A stretch of DNA of 64,000 bases, taken from Gordonia zhaorongruii (GTDB taxonomy: Bacteria > Actinomycetota > Actinomycetes > Mycobacteriales > Mycobacteriaceae). The notes under the pieces are model-generated. The model was not told the DNA's origin. It searched no databases and worked only from the letters and a program-made list of their open reading frames with translations. The translations under genes were made by a program, and so were the position numbers. Shown one piece after another: positions 38,895 through 48,888 of this stretch (the first letter of the stretch is position 1; each line of letters starts with the position of its first letter). The DNA lies in NCBI RefSeq assembly GCF_007559005.1, contig NZ_CP041763.1, positions 2,140,463 to 2,204,462 on the forward strand, given 5' to 3'.

Positions 38895-41088
38895 ACCGGT
38901 GACTGCCGACGACATCGAGAACGTGACTCTCGCGGCCCTGCCGTCCGCGCTTCCCGCAGAGACCGTCGAACCCTCGGTCGATGCCGATCTGCCGGACAAC
39001 CGCTACCTCAACCGGGAACTCGGCTGGCTCGACTTCAACTCGCGCGTGCTGGCGCTCGCCGAGGACGTGTCGATGCCCCTTCTCGAGCGGGCCAAGTTCC
39101 TCGCCATCTTCGCCTCGAACCTCGACGAGTTCTTCATGGTGCGCGTAGCCGGTCTCAAGCGGCGTCATGAGACCGGACTATCCGTGCGGTCCGCCGACGG
39201 TCGTTCGCCGCGCGAACAGCTCGGGATGATCGCAGCCCGCGCTCAGAAGATCGCGAACCGCCACGCGCGGGTGTTCCTCGATGCAGTGGTCCCCGCACTC
39301 GAGGCGCAGAACATCCGGATCGTCGAGTGGAACGATCTCGACGAGGCGCAGCAGTCGCGGGTACGAGAGCACTTCCACAACGAGCTGTTCCCGGTACTCA
39401 CCCCACTGGCAGTCGATCCGGCCCACCCGTTCCCGTACATCTCGGGGCTCAGCATGAACCTCGCGGTGACCGTCCGGGACCAGGCCGAGGGCGGCGAGCA
39501 GTTCGCCCGCGTCAAGGTGCCGGACAACGTCAGCCGTTTCATCCGGGTCGACGAACTCACCGGCGAATCCGAGCCTGCCGACGAGAACGCTCCCCAACCG
39601 ACAGCGCTGTTCCTGCCGCTGGAGCGGGCCATCGCAGCGAACCTGTCCGAACTGTTCCCCGGCATGGAGGTGGTCGACCACCACGTCTTCCGCGTCACCC
39701 GCAACGCCGACTTCGAGGTGGACGAGGACCGCGACGAGGACCTGCTGCAGGCGCTCGAACGCGAACTCGCCCGACGGCGGTTCGGGTCGCCGGTGCGGCT
39801 GGAGATCGGCGAGGACATGAGCGAGCACATGCTCGAACTCCTGCTCCGCGAACTCGAGGTGCACCCCGCCGACGTCATCTCGCTGCCCGGTCTCCTCGAT
39901 CTGACGTCGCTCTGGCAGGTCTACGGGATGGACCGTCCGACGCTGAAGGACCGTCCGTTCGTACCGAAGACGCATCCGGCGTTCGGTGAGCGCGAAACGC
40001 CGAAGAGCATATTCGCGACACTGCGCGACGGAGACGTCCTGGTTCAGCACCCGTACGACTCCTTCTCCACCAGCGTCCAGCGATTCATCGAGCAGGCCGC
40101 GGCCGATCCGCACGTGCTCGCGATCAAGCAGACGCTGTACCGCACGTCGGGCGACTCCCCGATCGTGAACGCACTGATCGACGCGGCCGCGGCGGGTAAG
40201 CAGGTCGTCGCACTCGTCGAACTCAAGGCACGCTTCGACGAGCAGGCGAACATCAAGTGGGCACGCAAGCTCGAGCAGGCCGGCGTGCACGTGGTCTACG
40301 GGCTCGTCGGACTGAAAACGCATTGCAAGACATGTCTGGTGGTGCGCCGCGAAGGGTCGAAGATCCGCCGCTACTGCCACATCGGCACCGGCAACTACAA
40401 CCCGAAGACGGCGCGGCTCTACGAAGATGTCGGCCTGTTCACGGCGGCCCCGGAGGTCGGCGCCGACCTCACCGACCTGTTCAACACGCTGACCGGGTAC
40501 TCGCGCAAACAGGAGTACCGCAACCTGCTGGTCGCGCCCGCAGGTATCCGCAAGGGGATCATCGGGCGCATCGACGACGAGATCGCCGCGCACGCTGCCG
40601 GCAATCCCCGTGCGCACATCCAGTTGAAGGCCAACGCGCTCGTCGACGAGCAGGTCATCGATGCGCTGTACCGCGCCTCACGGGCCGGTGTGCCGGTGGA
40701 TGTGGTGGTACGCGGCATCTCGGCGCTGAAGCCCGGTATCCCCGGGCTGAGCGAGAACATCGTGGTGCGGTCGATCCTCGGCCAGTTCCTCGAGCACTCG
40801 CGCATTCTGCATTTCGGTGCACAGGACGAGTACTGGATCGGCAGCGCGGACATGATGCACCGGAACCTCGACCGACGCGTCGAGGTGATGGTGCAGGTTC
40901 GGGACCGTCGCCTCGAAGCAGACCTGCAGGACATCTTCGACTCCGCGCTGGACCCCCGGACCCGGTGCTGGGAACTACGGGCCGACGGCTCGTGGGAGGC
41001 ACTTCCTGCGGCCGGCGAGGAGGTCCGCGATCATCAGCGGCAGATGGCAGTCCGGCGCCGCCATCACACGGAGCCCACTCCGAACTGA
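38881..41088 (+). CDS. ppk: Polyphosphate kinase 1
   Basis: Builds polyphosphate from ATP at the membrane, 735 residues from ATG 38881 (GTG 38899 is an equally possible start). N domain with [18 protein letters not shown], catalytic His500 in [14 protein letters not shown], and the second histidine near 644 in [20 protein letters not shown]. The start overlaps fbiD by 14 nt and the stop overlaps mutT1 (TGATG). Linked to mutT1, whose phosphatase domain can limit diadenosine and nucleotide pools, as in mycobacteria. Confidence 0.95.
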   Translation: MRHNEPVTADDIENVTLAALPSALPAETVEPSVDADLPDNRYLNRELGWLDFNSRVLALAEDVSMPLLERAKFLAIFASNLDEFFMVRVAGLKRRHETGLSVRSADGRSPREQLGMIAARAQKIANRHARVFLDAVVPALEAQNIRIVEWNDLDEAQQSRVREHFHNELFPVLTPLAVDPAHPFPYISGLSMNLAVTVRDQAEGGEQFARVKVPDNVSRFIRVDELTGESEPADENAPQPTALFLPLERAIAANLSELFPGMEVVDHHVFRVTRNADFEVDEDRDEDLLQALERELARRRFGSPVRLEIGEDMSEHMLELLLRELEVHPADVISLPGLLDLTSLWQVYGMDRPTLKDRPFVPKTHPAFGERETPKSIFATLRDGDVLVQHPYDSFSTSVQRFIEQAAADPHVLAIKQTLYRTSGDSPIVNALIDAAAAGKQVVALVELKARFDEQANIKWARKLEQAGVHVVYGLVGLKTHCKTCLVVRREGSKIRRYCHIGTGNYNPKTARLYEDVGLFTAAPEVGADLTDLFNTLTGYSRKQEYRNLLVAPAGIRKGIIGRIDDEIAAHAAGNPRAHIQLKANALVDEQVIDALYRASRAGVPVDVVVRGISALKPGIPGLSENIVVRSILGQFLEHSRILHFGAQDEYWIGSADMMHRNLDRRVEVMVQVRDRRLEADLQDIFDSALDPRTRCWELRADGSWEALPAAGEEVRDHQRQMAVRRRHHTEPTPN

Positions 41089-41993
41089 TGAGCTCGACGA
41101 AGAAGGTTGTCTGGGCAGCCGGCGGCGTGCTGTGGCGCCGCAGTGCGAACGGAATCGAGGTGGCGACAGTCCACCGTCCGCGGTACGACGACTGGTCGCT
41201 CCCCAAGGGCAAGACCGAACCCGGTGAACTGCTGGTCGCCACCGCAGCCCGCGAACTCGTCGAGGAGACCGGCTACGAGGTCCGCGTCGGCCAGTACCTG
41301 CGGACGGTCGAGTACCGACTGAACTCCGGTGCGCAGAAGAAGGTCGCGTACTGGTCGGTGGCCGCAGTGGGTGGTGAGTTCGTCTCCAACCACGAGTGCG
41401 ACAGCGCACGCTGGACCAGCGTCGAGGAGGCGATCAAGCTGGTGAGCTACGCCGCCGACCGGAAGGTACTGCGCGCCTTCGCTTCCGAACCGGTCACCGA
41501 CCTGCACACGATGCTGCTGATCCGCCACGCGAAGGCAGGACGACGCTCACGATTCTCCGGTGACGACCGGGACCGCCCCCTCGAGGCGAAAGGCCGGGAC
41601 CAGGCGGCGGCGCTGTCCGACATCCTCGGAATCTACGGTGCGCGCCGGCTCCATGCCGCCGACCGGTTGCGGTGCGTGCAGACACTGACTCCCCACGCCG
41701 AAGCGACCCGCAGCGACGTCACCGTGGAGCCCGCCCTCAGCGAGGAGGCCTTCGCGGCCGACCCGGATGCGGCCTTCGCACGGATGCTCGCACTCGCTAC
41801 CGACGACGACGGCGCGGTCCGCGCCGTGTGCAGTCAGGGCAAGGTGATTCCACCACTGCTGGAGCGGTGGGCCAAGCGGGACGGCGCGCGCCTGCCCGCA
41901 TCCCGTAACCGCAAGGGCAGCCTCTGGGCTCTCACCTTGCAAGGCGATCGACTTCTGGCCGTCGATCACATCCCCAGCCCGCTCGTCGACTGA
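41088..41993 (+). CDS. mutT1: MutT1-type Nudix hydrolase fused to a histidine phosphatase
   Basis: 301 residues in two domains. Nudix domain 1-140 with the Nudix box at 41-65 (GKTEPGELL..., REL, EETGYEV all in register), then a phosphoglycerate-mutase-like domain from about 142 with RHAKAG at 146-151. The first removes 8-oxo-dGTP to the diphosphate, the second to the monophosphate in the mycobacterial enzyme. ATG is embedded in the ppk stop. Convergent with hupB, 28 nt between stops. The upstream in-frame extension reads ppk in another frame and was rejected. Confidence 0.93.
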   Translation: MSSTKKVVWAAGGVLWRRSANGIEVATVHRPRYDDWSLPKGKTEPGELLVATAARELVEETGYEVRVGQYLRTVEYRLNSGAQKKVAYWSVAAVGGEFVSNHECDSARWTSVEEAIKLVSYAADRKVLRAFASEPVTDLHTMLLIRHAKAGRRSRFSGDDRDRPLEAKGRDQAAALSDILGIYGARRLHAADRLRCVQTLTPHAEATRSDVTVEPALSEEAFAADPDAAFARMLALATDDDGAVRAVCSQGKVIPPLLERWAKRDGARLPASRNRKGSLWALTLQGDRLLAVDHIPSPLVD

Positions 41994-42021
41994 TCGAGAC
42001 CGGCGAGCCGGGGCGCGGCGA

Positions 42022-42807
42022 CTACTTCTTGGTGCCCGACTTCTTCTTCTTGGCGCCGCCCTTCTTCGATGACCCGTCTTTCTTGCTCGCCCCGTCCTTC
42101 TTGCTCGCGGCGGGCTTCTTGGTCTCGGCAGGCTTCTTGGCTGCGGGCTTCTTAGCGGCCGGCTTCTTAGTGGCGGGTGGGGCCTTCGCTGCAGTCGTCT
42201 TCGTGGCCGCAGTCGTCTTCTTGGCCGCAGTCGCCTTTGTTGCAGCGGACCGGGTCGCCGTCGACTTCTTGGGCGCCGCTGTCGTCTTGGCCGCTGTCGT
42301 CTTGGCCGCTGTCGCCTTTGCTGCCGTTCTCTTCGCCGGAGCGGCCCTCTTGGCGGGGGCGGCCTTCTTCGCCGGAGCCGCCTTCTTGGCGGCGGTGGCC
42401 TTGGTGGCGGCCGCCTTCTTGACTGCCGCCTTCTTGGCTGCGGTCTTCTTCGCTGCGGTCCGCTTAGCCGGCGCGGCCGCATCGGCAGGCGCAGCGCGTT
42501 TCACCGCCGGTTCGCCGACTCTGAGCTTCTGAGCACCGGAGACGATCGCCTTGAACTGCGCGCCCGGACGGAACGCCGGAACCGACGTCGCCTTGACCCG
42601 GACCGTCTCGCCTGTGCGCGGATTCCGCGCGACTCGTGCTGCGCGACGGCGCTTCTCGAATACGCCGAAACCGGTGATCGTGACACTCTCGCCCTTGTTG
42701 ACGGCGCGCACGATCGTGTCGATGACCTCCTCCACTGCCGTAGTGGCGGTCTTCCGATCGGCATCGAGGCGCTTGGTCAGTTCCTCGATGAGTTCTGCCT
42801 TGTTCAT
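42022..42807 (-). CDS. hupB: DNA-binding protein HU with long Lys/Ala/Pro tail
   Basis: Nucleoid protein of 261 residues. Residues 1-95 are a complete HU fold ([14 protein letters not shown] start; DNA arm [17 protein letters not shown]). From about 100 to the end the chain is a basic tail of AAKK, PAKK and KKPAA repeats typical of mycobacterial HupB. The tail binds DNA and is a target of acetylation in mycobacteria. ATG at 42807; 188 bp before leuD carries its promoter. Repetitive coding DNA here is prone to length variation. Confidence 0.96.
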   Translation of the reverse strand: MNKAELIEELTKRLDADRKTATTAVEEVIDTIVRAVNKGESVTITGFGVFEKRRRAARVARNPRTGETVRVKATSVPAFRPGAQFKAIVSGAQKLRVGEPAVKRAAPADAAAPAKRTAAKKTAAKKAAVKKAAATKATAAKKAAPAKKAAPAKRAAPAKRTAAKATAAKTTAAKTTAAPKKSTATRSAATKATAAKKTTAATKTTAAKAPPATKKPAAKKPAAKKPAETKKPAASKKDGASKKDGSSKKGGAKKKKSGTKK

Positions 42808-42995
42808 CCCTACCTCCGCGGATCACGCCGACTCGGATTGTCAGCTACGTCACACGGTATCGAGATTATGGCGTTCATCACTGTTGCAACGCGGAAATTG
42901 CCCCCATCGATTTCTGCGCCGAACCCCCGCCGCCGCACCGGATTCGGTACGTGCGACGGGCCGGAGACGCTGTTTCGCCCCTGAAACGCAGAATG

Positions 42996-43586
42996 TCAGG
43001 GCAGGGTGACCGGCTTGAACGACGGCCGGCCGGCCTCGTATTCACCGATCGAGTCCACCTCGCGCAGAGTGAGCCCGATGTCGTCGAGCCCCTCCATCAG
43101 ACGCCAGCGCGTGTAGTCGTCCACCTGCAGCGGAACGATGAGATCGCCTGCGGTGACGGTCATGTCCTCGAGGCTGACGGTGAGTTCCAGACCGGGCTCG
43201 GCGTCGAGTCGCTTCCACAGGAGCTCCACGTCCGACTGCGCCACCTCAGCAGCCAGCAGCCCGGCCTTACCGGAGTTGCCGCGGAAGATGTCCGCGAAGC
43301 GCGACGAGATCACCACGCGGAAACCGAAATCCATGAGCGCCCACACCGCGTGCTCGCGCGATGAGCCGGTTCCGAAGTCGGGTCCGGCGACGAGAACCGA
43401 GCCGTTCGACCACGGTTCGTTGTTGAGGATGAAATCCGGGTCGTTCCGCCAAGCGGAGAACAGACCGTCTTCGAAACCTGTCCGCGTGACGCGTTTGAGG
43501 TAGACGGCGGGGATGATCTGGTCGGTATCGACGTTGCTTCGCTGCAACGGGACACCGATACCGGTGTGCGTGACGAACGGTTCCAT
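42996..43586 (-). CDS. leuD: 3-isopropylmalate dehydratase small subunit
   Basis: Swivel subunit of isopropylmalate isomerase in leucine synthesis, 196 residues. [36 protein letters not shown] and [18 protein letters not shown] are diagnostic. ATG at 43586, one base after the leuC stop; a longer upstream reading runs into leuC and was dropped. Works as LeuC-LeuD heterodimer. Confidence 0.97.
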   Translation of the reverse strand: MEPFVTHTGIGVPLQRSNVDTDQIIPAVYLKRVTRTGFEDGLFSAWRNDPDFILNNEPWSNGSVLVAGPDFGTGSSREHAVWALMDFGFRVVISSRFADIFRGNSGKAGLLAAEVAQSDVELLWKRLDAEPGLELTVSLEDMTVTAGDLIVPLQVDDYTRWRLMEGLDDIGLTLREVDSIGEYEAGRPSFKPVTLP

Positions 43587-43587
43587 G

Positions 43588-45036
43588 TCAGTTCCCCTTC
43601 TCGGCGAGGTCAGCAGGTGCGGACAGGGTGCCGCGAACGGCGGTTGCCGCTGCAACGGCCGGCGACACCAGATGGGTGCGGCCACCCTTGCCCTGCCTGC
43701 CCTCGAAGTTCCGGTTCGACGTCGACGCGCAGCGTTCGCCCGGTGAGAGCTGATCGGGGTTCATGCCGAGGCACATCGAGCAGCCCGCCATGCGCCATTC
43801 GGCACCTGCCGCAGTGAAGATCTCGCCCAGGCCCTCGTCCTCCGCCTGAGCACGAACCTTCATGGATCCGGGGACGATCAGCATGCGCATGCCGTCGGCA
43901 ACGGTGCGGTCGGCGAGGACCTCGGCAACCGCGCGCAGGTCCTCGATGCGCCCGTTGGTGCACGACCCGACGAACACGGTGTCGACCTTCACCTCACGCA
44001 GCGGCATGCCGGGCGTCAGGTCCATGTACTCGATCGCCCGGGCCGCGGAGGTCGACTCCGCCTCATCGGTGATCTGAGCCGGGTCCGGGATGCTCGCACC
44101 CAGCGGCAGTCCCTGCCCCGGGTTCGTGCCCCAGGTGACGAACGGCGTGAGCTCGGACGCGTTGATGTGGACCTCACGGTCGAATACCGCGCCGTCGTCG
44201 GTGCGCAGACTGTCCCAGTACTCGACTGCGGCATCCCAGTCGTCACCCTGCGCCGCGTGCGGGCGCCCCTTGAGATATTCGTAGGTCGTGGCGTCGGGGG
44301 CGATCATGCCGGCACGCGCACCCGCCTCGATGGACATGTTGCAGATCGTCATGCGCGCTTCCATCGACAGCTTCTCGATGGCCGGACCGCGGTATTCGAG
44401 CACATGCCCCTGTCCGCCGCCGGTACCGATCTCGGCGATGACGGCCAGGATCAGATCCTTGCTCGTGACGCCTGCCGGCAGTTCGCCGTCGACGGTGATG
44501 GCCATGGTCCGGAACGGGCGCAGCGACAGGGTCTGGGTGGCCATCACGTGCTCCACCTCAGAGGTGCCGATGCCCATCGCCAGCGCACCGAAGGCACCGT
44601 GCGTGGACGTGTGACTGTCGCCGCAGACCACGGTCATGCCGGGCTGGGTGAGACCGAGCTGCGGTCCCACCACGTGCACGATTCCCTGCTCGTCGTCGCC
44701 CATCGGATACAGCCGGACGCCGAACTCCTCGCAATTGCGACGGAGCGTGTCCACCTGCAGCGCCGACACCTGGTCGGCGATGGGGCTGAAGATGTCGACC
44801 GTCGGAACGTTGTGGTCCTCGGTCGCGATGGTGAGATCCGGACGCCGGAGTTCGCGGCCCGCCATGCGGAGGCCGTCGAACGCCTGCGGGCTGGTGACCT
44901 CGTGCACCAGGTGCAGGTCGATGTAGATCAGGTCCGGATTCGCATTGCCTTTGGCGTCCACGGCACCTGGGACCACTACGTGGTCGTCCCAGACCTTCTC
45001 GGCCAGGGTGCGCGGCTCGGCGTTGATGTCACTCAT
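43588..45036 (-). CDS. leuC: 3-isopropylmalate dehydratase large subunit
   Basis: Catalytic 4Fe-4S subunit of isopropylmalate isomerase, 482 residues. Cluster ligands: Cys in [12 protein letters not shown] (about 355) and the CxxC of [12 protein letters not shown] (about 416/419). [19 protein letters not shown] is the conserved active-site block. ATG at 45036, 49 bp from the divergent IclR gene, with overlapping promoters between them (see 45059-45084). Confidence 0.97.
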   Translation of the reverse strand: MSDINAEPRTLAEKVWDDHVVVPGAVDAKGNANPDLIYIDLHLVHEVTSPQAFDGLRMAGRELRRPDLTIATEDHNVPTVDIFSPIADQVSALQVDTLRRNCEEFGVRLYPMGDDEQGIVHVVGPQLGLTQPGMTVVCGDSHTSTHGAFGALAMGIGTSEVEHVMATQTLSLRPFRTMAITVDGELPAGVTSKDLILAVIAEIGTGGGQGHVLEYRGPAIEKLSMEARMTICNMSIEAGARAGMIAPDATTYEYLKGRPHAAQGDDWDAAVEYWDSLRTDDGAVFDREVHINASELTPFVTWGTNPGQGLPLGASIPDPAQITDEAESTSAARAIEYMDLTPGMPLREVKVDTVFVGSCTNGRIEDLRAVAEVLADRTVADGMRMLIVPGSMKVRAQAEDEGLGEIFTAAGAEWRMAGCSMCLGMNPDQLSPGERCASTSNRNFEGRQGKGGRTHLVSPAVAAATAVRGTLSAPADLAEKGN

Positions 45037-45058
45037 GTGCCACTCGGTTCTTCCATCT

Positions 45059-45084
45059 CAGTATATGGACAGCTAGTATCGTCC
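45059..45084. promoter_or_regulatory. Overlapping leuC / iclR promoters with a candidate operator
   Basis: Minus strand: TATACT (45065-45060) is a good leuC -10. Plus strand: TAGTAT (45074-45079) lies 6 nt before the iclR ATG, so its transcript would be leaderless. Half-sites ATATGGAC (45063-45070) and GTCCTAT (45081-45087) form an imperfect inverted repeat with a 10-nt spacer that covers both, a fitting site for the IclR protein. Confidence 0.5.
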
Positions 45085-45085
45085 T

Positions 45086-45787
45086 ATGGGAAAGGATAGC
45101 GGAATCGGCGTGCTGGACAAATCCGTGGCAGTTCTGCACACCGTCGCACGGCGACCGCACAACCTCGGCGAGCTCTGCGACGCCACCGGCCTACCACGGG
45201 CCACCGCCCACCGACTCGCCGTCGGGCTTGAGATCCACGAGCTCCTGGCACGCGACGCCACCGGACGATGGACACCCGGTCCGGCCCTCGCGCATCTGGC
45301 CTCCAACGCGCGAGACGAACTCCGTGAAGCGGCCCTCCTCGTCCTCCCTCGCCTGCAGGGCAGCACCGGCGAATCAGTGCAACTGTACCGCCGTGAAGGT
45401 GCCGAGCGAGTGTGCATCGCCGCCGCCGAGCCGCCCACCGGCCTTCGCGACACCGTCCCCGTCGGCAGCCGCCTCACCATGTCGGCGGGGTCGGCCGCGA
45501 AGGTTCTCGCCGCGTGGTCGGACGCCGACATCCGGGCCGCACTCATCCCCGACGCCGTCTACACCGACCGATCGCTCGCCGAGATCCGACGCCGTGGCTG
45601 GGCGCACAGCATCTCCGAGCGCATCGACGGTGTAGCCAGCGCCTCCGCGCCGGTACGGAATCCCGCAGGGGATGTGATCGCCGCCGTCTCCATCTCCGGC
45701 CCCATCGGCCGGCTCGGCCGAAAGCCCGGCGAGCGGTACGGTGCCGAACTGGTCGCCGCGGCCGACGCGATAACTGCACGGCTGTAA
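45086..45787 (+). CDS. IclR-family regulator divergent from leuCD
   Basis: Transcription regulator of 233 residues. Winged helix in the first 65 residues (NLGELCDATGLPRATAHRLAVGLE) and an IclR effector domain after it (GSRLTMSAGSAAKVLAA, RRRGWAHSISERIDGVASASAPV). Its place next to leuCD matches LtbR of Corynebacterium and NdgR of Streptomyces, which control leucine genes; the role is inferred from that. Probably leaderless mRNA starting at the ATG. Confidence 0.88.
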   Translation: MGKDSGIGVLDKSVAVLHTVARRPHNLGELCDATGLPRATAHRLAVGLEIHELLARDATGRWTPGPALAHLASNARDELREAALLVLPRLQGSTGESVQLYRREGAERVCIAAAEPPTGLRDTVPVGSRLTMSAGSAAKVLAAWSDADIRAALIPDAVYTDRSLAEIRRRGWAHSISERIDGVASASAPVRNPAGDVIAAVSISGPIGRLGRKPGERYGAELVAAADAITARL

Positions 45788-45837
45788 CCGAGCGCACCTG
45801 CTCCCACCGGAACCGCCCGTGAGATAAATTCGGGCGC

Positions 45838-46338
45838 ATGGGAACCAATCAGCGGTCGCAGATCGTGATGTCCGACGACGAGGTCTCGACGTTCATCGAT
45901 CAGCACCGGACGGTCACGATGGCCACGCACGGCACGAGAGCGGCTCACCTCGTCGCCATGTGGTACGCGGTGATCGACGGTGAGCTGTGGATCGAGACCA
46001 AGGAGAAGTCGCAGAAGGTCGTCAACCTCAAGCGCGACGCCCGGGTCACGATGCTCATCGAAGACGGCGACACATACGACGCGCTGCGGGGCGTGAGCAT
46101 CGAGGGCACCGCCGAGATCCACCGGGATCCCGCGACCTGCCTGGCCGTCGGCATCAGCATCTGGGAACGCTACAACGGGCCCTACACAGACGACCTGAAG
46201 CCTGCGGTCGACGCGATGATGAACAAGCGCGTCGCCGTCCGTGTGGTCGCTGACCGCGTCCGCTCATGGGACCACCGCAAGCTCGGTCTGCCGGAGATTC
46301 CGCTCGCCGGATCCACCGCGGAATTCCTCCGGCCCTGA
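45838..46338 (+). CDS. Pyridoxamine-phosphate-oxidase-like flavin/F420-binding protein
   Basis: Split-barrel protein of 166 residues (TVTMATHGTRAAHLVAMWYAV start of the barrel, KVVNLKRDARVTMLIEDG, GVSIEGTAEIHRDP). Resembles mycobacterial Rv2991, of the group that binds F420 or flavin (from memory). No conserved substrate residues can be read with certainty. ATG 45838, 50 nt after the IclR gene in the same direction; a terminator follows. fbiD in this window supports an F420-producing host. Confidence 0.82.
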   Translation: MGTNQRSQIVMSDDEVSTFIDQHRTVTMATHGTRAAHLVAMWYAVIDGELWIETKEKSQKVVNLKRDARVTMLIEDGDTYDALRGVSIEGTAEIHRDPATCLAVGISIWERYNGPYTDDLKPAVDAMMNKRVAVRVVADRVRSWDHRKLGLPEIPLAGSTAEFLRP

Positions 46339-46376
46339 CGGATGATCACCTCGGACCGTGCATGACAGCCAAAGAG

Positions 46377-46411
46377 AAGAGTCGCGACACCGTTTCGGTG
46401 TCGCGACTCTT
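46377..46411. terminator. Bidirectional terminator, oxidase-like gene / tRNA-Glu
   Basis: Perfect 16-bp stem (46377-46392 with 46396-46411) and a TTT loop, between the plus-strand oxidase gene and the minus-strand tRNA-Glu. Confidence 0.85.
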
Positions 46412-46418
46412 TCATCTG

Positions 46419-46491
46419 TAGCCCCGACGGGATTCGAACCCGCGCTACCGCCTTGAGAGGGCGGCGTCCTAGGCCGCTAGACGACGGGGCC
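46419..46491 (-). tRNA. tRNA-Glu (anticodon CTC)
   Basis: 73-nt cloverleaf on the minus strand: acceptor GGCCCCG with CGGGGCT, T8 in place, anticodon loop CTCTCAA (anticodon CTC), T arm GGGTTCGAATCCC. CCA is not encoded. It lies 50 nt from tRNA-Gln on the same strand. Confidence 0.95.
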
Positions 46492-46541
46492 CTAGAACAT
46501 CTCTTCACTTGTGAGGCACACAGGAGTCCCCGTGTACTTCG

Positions 46542-46613
46542 CTGGGGTACCAGGACTCGAACCTAGAATGGCGGTACCAGAAACCGCTGTGTTGCCAATT
46601 ACACCATACCCCA
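46542..46613 (-). tRNA. tRNA-Gln (anticodon CTG)
   Basis: 72-nt cloverleaf on the minus strand: acceptor TGGGGTA with TACCCCA, discriminator G, anticodon loop TTCTGGT (CTG), T arm with GGTTCGAGTCC. CCA is not encoded. Probably cotranscribed with tRNA-Glu downstream of it. Confidence 0.95.
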
Positions 46614-46829
46614 AGGGATTACCCGATCTTCGGCGAGAAACGTCTTGCCCGCCGCTTTTCGAGCCGGGGAGTACATTACCAACAACCCCACCCCAAATAA
46701 CAAATCGCCAGGTCAAGTGGACTTTTCACGCCACCCGATCACTCGTGACGAGTCGATCGCGTGCCCGGACAGTGCGAGGTCTGCACTTCGGGCGCGGAAT
46801 GATCGCGGCGTGACGAGACCCGCTCGTGC

Positions 46830-46893
46830 GAGTGGTACCGCTGCGGGCAGACGACACGCTATAGGCGGTTGCCGACCGTGAGCGGTACCACTC
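46830..46893. repeat. Pair of GGTACC-centred palindromes, 50 bp apart
   Basis: Arms GAGTGGTACCGCT (46830-46842) and AGCGGTACCACTC (46881-46893) are exact inverted copies, and each is nearly palindromic by itself (AGYGGTACCRCT). Two operator copies about five helical turns apart are a better reading than a hairpin with a 38-nt loop. They lie in the 344-bp gap between the gltX stop and tRNA-Gln, which otherwise shows no gene. Confidence 0.45.
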
Positions 46894-46957
46894 CGACGAC
46901 AATCGGCGACTGGTGTCCGAGGGGTCGCCCACGCGAATAGGAACCGGCTCGAGCGCG

Positions 46958-48439
46958 TCAGGCGGAGGCGCTGACCTCACGGGCCTGCCGCAGTCGGGCC
47001 AGACTCCGGTCCCGACCGAGCAGTTCCATCGACTCGAACAGCGGAGGGCTCACGGCCGCGCCGGTGACCCCCACACGGATCGGGCCGTACGCCTTGCGCG
47101 GCTTGAGCTCGAGACCGTCGACCAGCGCCGACTTCAGTGCGTCCTCGAGGGTCGCCGTATCCCATGTGGAGACACCCTCGCACGCGGCGATCGCCGCGTC
47201 GATGACGGGCAACGCGTCCGCGCCGAGGTTCTTCGACGCCGACTTCTCGTCGAAGGTGAACTCCCCGTCGTCGATGTACAGGAACCGGATCAGCCCCCAC
47301 GCGTCGCCCAGCACCTGGATGCGCGTCTGCACCAGATCCGCGACCACCGCGAACTGCGCGTCGTCGATCGGCTCCGTGAGATGTCCGCGGTCCACCAGGA
47401 ACGTGCGCAGCCGGGCGGCGAAGTCCGCCGGATCCAACAGCCGGATGTGCTCGGCGTTGATCGAGTCCGCCTTGCGCTGGTCGAAGCGCGCCGGATTGGA
47501 GTTGACGTTGCTCACGTCGAACGCCTCGATCATCTCGTCGAGGGTGAAGATGTCGTGATCTCCCGAGATCCCCCAGCCCAGCAACGCCAGGTAGTTGAGC
47601 AGCCCCTCCGGAATGAAGCCCCGATCGCGGTGATGGAAGAGGTTCGACTCCGGATCGCGCTTGGACAGCTTCTTGTTGCCGTCACCCATCACGAACGGGA
47701 GGTGCGCGAACGACGGGACCGTCTCGGCGACCCCGATCCGGATCAGCGCCTCGTACAACGCGATCTGCCGCGGCGTCGACGACAGCAGGTCCTCGCCGCG
47801 GAGCACGTGGGTGATCTTCATCATCGCGTCATCGACCGGGTTCACCAGGGTGTACAGCGGGTCTCCACTGGCCCGGGTGAGAGCGAAGTCCGGGACCGTG
47901 CCCGCCTTGATCGTGGTGGTTCCGCGAACCAGGTCGTCCCAGGCGATATCGTGCGTCGGCATCCGCAGACGGACCACCGGCTTGCGACCCTCGCCGCGGA
48001 AGGCGTCACGCTGTTCGGCGGTCAGGTCGCGATCGAAGTTGTCGTAACCGAGCTTCGGATCGCGCCCGGCCGCCTTGTGCCGCTCCTCGACCTCCTCGGG
48101 CGTGGAGAAGGCCTCGTACGCCTCCCCCGCCTCGAGGAGCTCGGCGACGACGTCGAGGTGGATCTGCTTACGTTCGGACTGGCGGTACGGCCCGTACTCG
48201 CCGCCCACCTCGGGCCCCTCGTCCCATTCCAGTCCCAGCCAGCGGAGTGCGTCGAGAATCGCGTCGTACGACTCCTGGCTGTCACGAGCGGCATCGGTGT
48301 CCTCGATGCGGAACACGAACGTGCCACCGACGTGGCGGGCCTGAGCGAAGTTGAACAGCGCAGTCCGGGCGAGGCCGACGTGCGGGGTTCCGGTGGGCGA
48401 CGGGCAGAAGCGGACGCGTACATTCTCTCCACTGGTCAT
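46958..48439 (-). CDS. gltX: Glutamyl-tRNA synthetase
   Basis: Charges tRNA-Glu (and usually tRNA-Gln in bacteria lacking GlnRS), 493 residues. Class I HIGH motif [10 protein letters not shown] near the N-terminus and KMSKS motif KLSKRDP in [22 protein letters not shown] is the conserved glutamate-AMP site. ATG at 48439; an upstream ATG adds 18 unlikely residues. The tRNA-Glu and tRNA-Gln genes lie next to its 3' end. Confidence 0.97.
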   Translation of the reverse strand: MTSGENVRVRFCPSPTGTPHVGLARTALFNFAQARHVGGTFVFRIEDTDAARDSQESYDAILDALRWLGLEWDEGPEVGGEYGPYRQSERKQIHLDVVAELLEAGEAYEAFSTPEEVEERHKAAGRDPKLGYDNFDRDLTAEQRDAFRGEGRKPVVRLRMPTHDIAWDDLVRGTTTIKAGTVPDFALTRASGDPLYTLVNPVDDAMMKITHVLRGEDLLSSTPRQIALYEALIRIGVAETVPSFAHLPFVMGDGNKKLSKRDPESNLFHHRDRGFIPEGLLNYLALLGWGISGDHDIFTLDEMIEAFDVSNVNSNPARFDQRKADSINAEHIRLLDPADFAARLRTFLVDRGHLTEPIDDAQFAVVADLVQTRIQVLGDAWGLIRFLYIDDGEFTFDEKSASKNLGADALPVIDAAIAACEGVSTWDTATLEDALKSALVDGLELKPRKAYGPIRVGVTGAAVSPPLFESMELLGRDRSLARLRQAREVSASA

Positions 48440-48492
48440 GCAGGTCAGCCTATTAGATCCGGCGAGGAACCTGCAGGCGAGGCCCTCCGTCA

Positions 48493-48522
48493 TTGATCTT
48501 ATTGTTCTATTTGAACTAGAAT
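48493..48522 (+). promoter_or_regulatory. Leaderless promoter and operator of the GntR gene
   Basis: TTGATC (48493-48498), 18-bp spacer, TAGAAT (48517-48522); the GTG start follows after 6 nt, so the transcript should begin at the start codon. TTCTA (48505-48509) and TAGAA (48517-48521) form an inverted repeat with 7-nt spacer overlapping the -10, fitting autorepression. Confidence 0.6.
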
Positions 48523-48528
48523 AAGTAC

Positions 48529-48888
48529 GTGCTCATTCGGATCGATACCACCAGCGACACCGCGATCTTCGAACAGATCGCGGACAACGTCCGGTCCGAC
48601 GTCGCCGCCGGCCGACTGCACGCAGGCGACCGACTCCCGCCCGCACGTCAGGTCGCCGGAGCCCTCGAGGTGAACGTGCACACAGTTCTGCACGCGTATC
48701 AGAACCTCCGCGACGAAGGACTCGTCGAACTGCGCCGCGGACGTGGCGCAGTCCTCACCGACGCCGCCCACACCCTCACCGCCGTCCACGACGACATCAT
48801 CGCCCTGGCCGCGAAGGCCGCCGCTGCCGGCTTGCATCCCGAAACCCTGTCCGCGCTCGTCAAGGAGGCCACCCGTGTCAACGACTGA
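48529..48888 (+). CDS. GntR-family regulator, YtrA type
   Basis: Short regulator of 119 residues: a GntR winged helix ([24 protein letters not shown], then [22 protein letters not shown]) and only a short helical tail, which defines the YtrA subfamily. GTG start at 48529 from a leaderless promoter. The stop overlaps the DUF1648 gene by 14 nt, and such regulators normally control the membrane protein genes they are coupled to. Confidence 0.9.
   Translation: MLIRIDTTSDTAIFEQIADNVRSDVAAGRLHAGDRLPPARQVAGALEVNVHTVLHAYQNLRDEGLVELRRGRGAVLTDAAHTLTAVHDDIIALAAKAAAAGLHPETLSALVKEATRVND

Noticed and set aside
39178..40617. 479-codon frame on the minus strand
   Set aside because: Antisense to ppk; no recognisable motif.
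42022..42500. Short regular repeats resembling a CRISPR array
   Set aside because: They are Lys/Ala/Pro codon repeats in the hupB tail, without constant spacers.
46913..48496. 527-codon frame on the plus strand
   Set aside because: Antisense to gltX.
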